Source of the DNA: Saxidomus purpurata | Lineage: Eukaryota; Mollusca; Bivalvia; Venerida; Veneridae | Direction: 5' to 3' | Assembly (NCBI GenBank): GCA_022818135.1 | Contig: JAFMSR010000009.1 | Span: 31,230,984-31,294,983, forward strand | DNA length: 64,000 nt | In this document: positions 59,501 to 64,000 of the stretch, piece after piece | Position numbering within the stretch: position 1 is the stretch's first letter | How the letters are laid out: each line of letters begins with the position of its first letter | The notes under the pieces: model-generated | The model's input: only the letters and a program-made list of their open reading frames with translations | Databases searched by the model: none | Told to the model about the DNA's origin: nothing | Position numbers and translations under genes: made by a program

Positions 59501-59522
59501 CTTTAATATCACTAAACTCCAT
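50153..59522 (-). CDS. Gene C: type II transmembrane protein with two TSP1 repeats and a C-terminal C1q domain
   Basis: Four exons on the minus strand: 59522-59183 (tail and TM), 57211-57041 (TSP1), 51349-51182 (TSP1) and 50565-50153 (C1q, stop). They sum to 1092 bases, giving 363 residues, as in gene A, with the same phase-1 introns. The C1q head differs from A at two residues, the second TSP1 at one (TCKNPR for TCTNPR) and the first TSP1 at a few. The cytosolic/TM exon differs at eleven of 113. No disabling change was found in any exon. If A and C are separate loci, C is a recent duplicate; if the assembly is faulty, C is the other allele of A. Confidence 0.82.
51182..51349 (-). CDS. Gene C exon 3: TSP1 repeat
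   Basis: 168 bases with the same splice sites as gene A exon 3 and a single base difference. The WSSWGSW ladder, CSDSCGAG and six cysteines are intact. Confidence 0.9.
53165..54095 (+). pseudogene. Penelope-like retroelement relic, fuller copy
   Basis: Plus-strand pieces in order: TLDVASLYTSNPHNNGIDSC, QIIGTVKDRPMAPSYASLF, GKLEQEFLNSYTLKPCVW, IFMIRDHFLDGLEGLINCVN, FLDVDLMLTEN, KNLKDHLLKTK, and a GIY-YIG-like TCKKCKMRYV / INKHR end. This is the standard order RT then GIY-YIG of Penelope-like elements. The catalytic box normally read as IDDIF is LLNSIF, and stops interrupt the frame, so it is dead. It lies in intron 2 of gene C. Confidence 0.82.
54254..56372. mobile_element. Foldback-type element with nested tandem repeats, C copy
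   Basis: Same ends, same CTTTAT flanks (54248-54253 and 56373-56378) and same position in intron 2 as 8384-10692. It is about 190 bp shorter because repeat units have been lost, duplicated and shuffled, mostly in the right arm. One place shows a fresh 27-bp local duplication around 54680-54720. Confidence 0.87.
57041..57211 (-). CDS. Gene C exon 2: TSP1 repeat
   Basis: 171 bases, acceptor TATTTAG and donor TCAG|GTGAGT. DGNWIQWSPWSNCDVTC, TRMRICINPAPSNGG and ENDGCSG, with six cysteines. Phe of TRMRFC is Ile here. Confidence 0.9.
57483..58299 (-). mobile_element. Mariner-like element, C copy, internally deleted
   Basis: Same inverted ends and flanking TA as 11801-12959. About 355 bp including the catalytic DET/PDL region is missing, leaving an 817-bp derivative. 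Confidence 0.85.
58430..58690. repeat. Old interspersed repeat, C copy, shortened
   Basis: Counterpart of 13268-13520; the first 183 bp seen in A are absent here, while B has a related version of them, so C suffered the deletion. Confidence 0.65.
59183..59522 (-). CDS. Gene C exon 1: cytosolic tail and transmembrane helix
   Basis: 113 residues plus one base, donor AAAG|GTCAGC. Tyr21 (LYVNT), Tyr33 and Tyr49 (HYEKLRLGT) are kept, and a new tyrosine appears at 38 (TPYSG). Cys65 of gene A is Arg here. The helix reads VIIAVIVVLLVAV. Confidence 0.8.
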
Positions 59523-59814
59523 TTTTTATAAATAAAACGATTACAAAGAAATGACTATAGCTTTTATAATTCAGTTTAATCTTTGCCTTTAATCATTTGT
59601 GTCTTTTTCATTTCAACTTAGTATAACCGTGTACAATAGAACTGAATGCACAAACCGAGACGTAGTAAATCAGATAAACCATACATGTGTCTATTGAATA
59701 TCGTTTTTAAATGGCATAATAATTACATATCGTCTATTGAATGTCTTAGCGGATGTATTTGCAACGATCCAATTTCTGATTATTCTGATATTTTGTCGCG
59801 AATGAAATTGTTTT

Positions 59815-59945
59815 TTCTTAAGTGTAAGGTCACTCACCACATAAATGTATTCATTGTTGATACACAACTTATTTTTAATAGCCATACAAAGTGTCTAGGC
59901 ATTATCAAAGAATTCAAAATAAAGATTACCTAGATACATGATGAT
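59815..59945 (-). promoter_or_regulatory. Conserved 5' block of gene C, possible untranslated exon
   Basis: Counterpart of 14795-14930, with the same donor-like GTGAGTGACC (complement at 59828-59837), GCCTAGACACTTTGT and AATCTTTATTTTGA. Confidence 0.4.
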
Positions 59946-60881
59946 AATCTACAAATTTTAAGGCTTTTACTTTTCCTGTGTCACTCTATGGCAATGACTT
60001 GAACACTAAAAACTAATAATAACCATTCAATAGTCAGGAACGTTTTCGTTTGGCAGATATTTAAATCATTACATTATACCTAGTGCGATTACTGTATCAC
60101 GGCTATGTTATGGCCACTGTTCCACACCAACTTAAAGGTTGCTGATCCCTTCAGCCTCTTGACTAGAAAACATTTTGCTTGTGCTACTGAAAGACCAATC
60201 TGTGGTCTGGAATCGAGTTGGAAAGAATATTTTATGTACAAATGTACATGTATGAATGATAACTATTTACAAGACACTTGAAAATTAGGACCGGAAAATT
60301 ATGTTAAAACTGTTACGTTATGTGTTAATCTTCTAAACATTTCACTTCCTGGTTCTTACGTGTGCGTATAAACAATTGTTATATCACAGCAGGTTGAAAG
60401 ACATCACATTGTCTATTTGTTCAATAGATTCGGTATTGAATTGGATGACTATATGTTTATATGTACAAATGTATGTGGGTTTGAAAGCAAGTCTCAAGTA
60501 GAAAATTCTATGCTAATTTAATTTTGCTTTATTTTAGGATCATTTAACGACAGGTTCGCTTGACAGAAGTTGATAAAAAATTGTTTTGTTGCTTTGGTGG
60601 TCTTCTTCCAAAATTTCACTCCACGAGGAAATGAAAACCTAATTAAAAAATGAAAATTTTGTTCTAAAAACAGAAGACACAGAGCATAGATATTTGGCAT
60701 GTAGCACTGTCACTACACATACGGTTCAAGTCATTATTACTGGGTTCAAATTGACCCCGCCGTGGGGTTATTTAATTTTACATAAGTTTTTATCGGAAAA
60801 ACTTTCATAAAGGCATCTCATAGTTGTTCAAATAGTCTATTCCATGCGGAACTCTGGTTGCCATGGCAGCGGAAAGGAAAG

Positions 60882-61015
60882 AGGAGCGGTGGTGTAGAGG
60901 TTAAGGTGTCTGCCGCTCATCCCGGAGGTTGCGGGTTCATCATCGTACTTCCTCATATGACACCTGTACTGGTTTTTCTAGGAAGCGGAATCTAGAGTAA
61001 CTCAATAAACTTTAA
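60882..61015 (+). mobile_element. tRNA-derived SINE, C copy
   Basis: A box TGGTGTAGAGG and a better preserved B-box region GCGGGTTCATC than in A; same tail. Confidence 0.68.
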
Positions 61016-61129
61016 GCTTTCTTCACAAAAACTTAAAAATCGTCTTTTCTGAAACCACAAGGCATAGAGCTTAAATAATTTGCATGTAGAATTTGGCTAG
61101 TGAACCTTTATAAAATATTTATGAATGAC

Positions 61130-61985
61130 TTAAACTTGAAATAATAAAGTCCATAATCGACTGATATGCTGATGACTCATTTCTTTACACTGTGGGTAAA
61201 TCAAATGCAGAAATTGAATAAATGCTTCAATTTGACCTGAACAAATCTATTCAGTGTTGTAATGTAAACTTTATGGCGAAATATCCTCTTAAAACAACCT
61301 ATATGCTTATAGGAACATCCTCTAAAACGAAACAATCACATGACCTTAATTTATGTATAAACAATGTGCACATTAATAATGTATACAGTCCAAAACTGCT
61401 CGGTATATATACTGATAAAAATCTCAAGTGGTACCTGCCAGTAGAACATTTTGCAATAGGCTTAATTCTAAAAAATAAATCTTTGAAAACGCATTCCTTT
61501 TTATTTACATGTCACAATGAAATCTATGTTTGATACTTAATAATTATGCCAACGTTCGGCTACTGCAGCATTATTTGGGGTGAAAGTAAGCAATCGCACA
61601 TCTACAAAATTACGAAAAAGCGAGCAGCGAAGGTAATATTAGGTAAACCAGTTAGAACACCATCTGCAGATTTCTTTAAAACCCTTCAGTGGCTTACATT
61701 AAAAAAATCGTTGTTTCTATCATGCAGGAGTAATAACTTACAAATCAAATCATAATGATGTCCCTGAATATACTAGTGATTCGATATCTCTTGCAAAAAA
61801 TAACGGGTACATGTTCTGATCATCTTTAAGACAAAACGCTGTGTTAATCTCATTGTTTACTCGTTATATGAAACAGTTTCTTTAATAGAATAGCATTCGG
61901 ACGTGGAACTCTATTTCTGATACGATTCTTAAAGAAAAACGCTTTTAAATATAACTATAAAAAGCATCTTTTATCTAGGTAATTC
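61130..61985 (+). pseudogene. Jockey-like LINE reverse transcriptase relic, C copy
   Basis: YADDSFLYTVGKSNAEIE, PKLLGIYTDKNLKW and PTFGYCSIIWGESKQSHIYK, then KRAAKVILGKP. It continues about 60 bp longer than in A, with SISDTILKEK. Stops remain throughout. Confidence 0.82.
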
Positions 61986-62400
61986 ATAAATTTTCACTAT
62001 CATACTATGTTGTTTAGTGCATATACTAATAGTTTAACAATTTACTACACAATTCTCTAGTTTGATATGCATGTATTTGTGTATGTCACGTATACACGTA
62101 TTTTTGTCCAACATTTTTATTTTCAAGATTCTGTTTGTGTTGCATAAATGTGAATTGTCATGTTTCCTTTGTTGTTATGAAGGCCGCACAGTAAATAAGA
62201 TGTTGTCTTCGGTAAATAAAGATATCATTATATACCAATATTGTTCAAATAACGAACTCTGGGTCGAAAGATGGTTACTTGATTTTACACAGGCCCAGAG
62301 CGTAAAAATTGGATTGTAGCATTGTGTAGTAGATCTCTACCGAAATCGTTGAATCATCACCCGCGAGTCAAAATAAACCCGCCCCGGGGTCACCATTTTA

Positions 62401-62550
62401 CGGTGCCCGTGAAGTGACATGTGATACATTTTTTTGAATATCGTAATTACGAATTACATTTCGTTTTTACGAAATAACATTTCGTTTTTACGAAATCTTA
62501 TTTCGTAATTACGAAAAAAAAATGTATCACATGTGACTTCACGGGCACCG
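62401..62550. mobile_element. Hairpin MITE, TA flanked, C copy
   Basis: Same CGGTGCCCGT / ACGGGCACCG ends and flanking TA as 17293-17443; the central TTTCGT..ACGAAA palindromes are better preserved. Confidence 0.85.
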
Positions 62551-62871
62551 TACCATTTTTTATAAAGGCCTATATTCATAAATCATTTTCTTGTCCTAAA
62601 CCAAAAGGCGTAAGGCTCAGATATTAAGTTTGTAGCACTGTCAAGTGGTGCTGTACCAAGATTCATCAAACCATACCCCTTGTAAGAAAAATTGCTTTAA
62701 TATGACTTATCCTGATTGTTAGGTAATTTTGTGTTAACTAACACTACTATAAATAATTATAGCGTTTCGGTGATATCAAATGTTATATCATTATAATTAT
62801 TAAATGATATATATGATAGTTTAAAAATTTTCTTTCAGTAAGTTAATGTATAATTCAACCAGCATCCATTT

Positions 62872-63420
62872 TAGCTCACCGAGCACTTTGTGCTCAAGCG
62901 GAGATTTTGTTATCGAATTATATCCGTCGTCCGTCGACTGTGCAGGCTGGCAAATGTGCTTGCGTCAACAATTTCTTCAAATGAGATCTGCGCTTGACAG
63001 AAGTTGATAAATTTTGCCCGCTATGTTGCTTGATTGGTTTTCTACCAAAACAAGTACCAAAGAATTTAACTCCACATAGTACATGTACTCTGGTTGGCAT
63101 TGGAACGGAAATGAAAACTTTAAAAGTCTTCTTCTTTTGAAAAAACGAAAGACACAGAGCTTAGCTATTTGACATGTCATATCCCCTGGGTCATAATTGA
63201 CGCTTCCCTGGGGATTACTTGATTTTATATAGTTTTATATAGGGAAAACTTCCAAACTAATATTGTCTTAAGTCAAAAAGCCAAGAGCTCAGGCATTCAG
63301 GTTGTAGCATTATGTAGTGAACATCTCCTGAAATGGTTCAAATAAAGACTCGCAAGTCAAAATTAACCCCTCTCCTGGGTCATCGGTTTTTATATAGACT
63401 TATATGAGAACATCGTATAG
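62872..63420. repeat. Interspersed repeat, C copy of 17760-18200
   Basis: AGCTCACCGAGCACTTTGTG head with the same body. It has an extra module at 63290-63400 (AGGCATTCAGGTTGTAGCAT..) that A lacks and B shares. Confidence 0.65.
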
Positions 63421-63915
63421 ATCTAAGCCTGTTTATTATCTAAGACATTTAAAGTAAATAGCTTATCCTCATTTAAGTTATAATTAATTAAAAATTAATA
63501 CCGTTGAACCAAAAATGATAACGACACAGTCGTCAGCCGAAATCATAAGGATGAAGGATTTACTTCAAACACTAAACTTTTTCAAGTAATGAATTTTCGT
63601 GGCTATTTCACAGATTTACCAGCAAATACTTTCGCAAAAATAATGTAAATGATGGGGTCAGCTGCTGACAGGGTTCTAACCAACTACCCGGCTAGTATTC
63701 AAGATCGCTACAGTTAGATGCAAAATAGTGTAAAATTACAGACTCGACATTATCACTACTATTTTAAATTGTCCATCTGTAAATAACCGAATTCTGTTGA
63801 ACTGGGCGTGAATACCATAATGACCCTAAAATAGCACGAGTCTTCAGCTGACAGTTTTGCAAACTGTCCTCCTTATTTTGTACTTTCGCTTTCGGCGTGT
63901 CAGTATGATACGTTA

Positions 63916-64000
63916 GAGCGTGTTTGGAAGGGTGTTGTTATTCAACCTTACGATGTTATCGTATAACAACATTCTGTTTGATTTCCATTTTCTTGACTTT
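63916..64000. other. Sequence beyond the duplication boundary, hairpin-bearing
   Basis: Unlike the matching point at 18695. It contains GTTGTTATTC..TAACAAC and TTACGAT-GTT-ATCGTA inverted repeats. It may be the end of an inserted element, but the window stops too soon to tell. Confidence 0.35.

Larger units (their letters stand above)
47993..63915. repeat. Segmental duplication unit C (paired with 1179-18694)
   Basis: Collinear with unit A in the same orientation. It lacks the TTAA element (single TTAA at 48054-48057), the poly-T block, 355 bp of the mariner and 183 bp of an old repeat. It has about 286 bp of Penelope relic that A lost, and about 60 bp more of the jockey-like relic near 61920. 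The right boundary falls within CAGTATGATACGTTA. Confidence 0.95.

Overview
This window is eukaryotic DNA, AT-rich by eye, with small exons, GT-AG introns and dense transposon debris. The expanded C1q/TSP1 genes, the repeat families built on 'agctcacc..gagca' and 'gagggccatgatggccct', and the Penelope, jockey-like, mariner and foldback elements all point to a mollusc, most likely a bivalve. The species cannot be named from sequence alone.

The only convincing host genes are three paralogous, multi-exon genes, all on the minus strand and in tandem (A: 4300-14366; B: 23705-38367; C: 50153-59522). Each starts with an exon encoding about 80 cytosolic residues, one transmembrane helix and no signal peptide. 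Thrombospondin type 1 (TSP1) exons follow: two in A and C, four in B plus one decayed relic. The last exon is a complete C1q domain. Every intron is phase 1. The predicted products are type II membrane proteins with a C-terminal jelly-roll head on a TSP1 stalk, the same topology as TNF ligands. I assembled all exon junctions by eye; the lengths come out as 363 (A), 476 (B) and 363 (C) residues.

Layout: 1-677 is part of a LINE reverse transcriptase; 679-1178 is a 500-N gap. 1179-18694 is copy A with its flanks. 18.7-23.4 kb is non-genic and repeat-rich. 23.4-41.4 kb is the more diverged copy B. 41.5-48 kb is mostly unassigned but holds a broken exon resembling the second SANT domain of DNAJC2. 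47993-63915 is copy C, nearly collinear with copy A. A and C differ by insertions and deletions that expose transposon boundaries: a TTAA-flanked element present only in A, a Penelope relic deleted in A, a mariner deleted internally in C, and a poly-T block only in A. A and C could be a recent segmental duplication or two haplotypes wrongly placed in tandem.

The most unusual DNA structure is a foldback element (8384-10692 and 54254-56372). Its two inverted arms are arrays of a 147-bp unit that is itself made of seven 21-bp sub-repeats.
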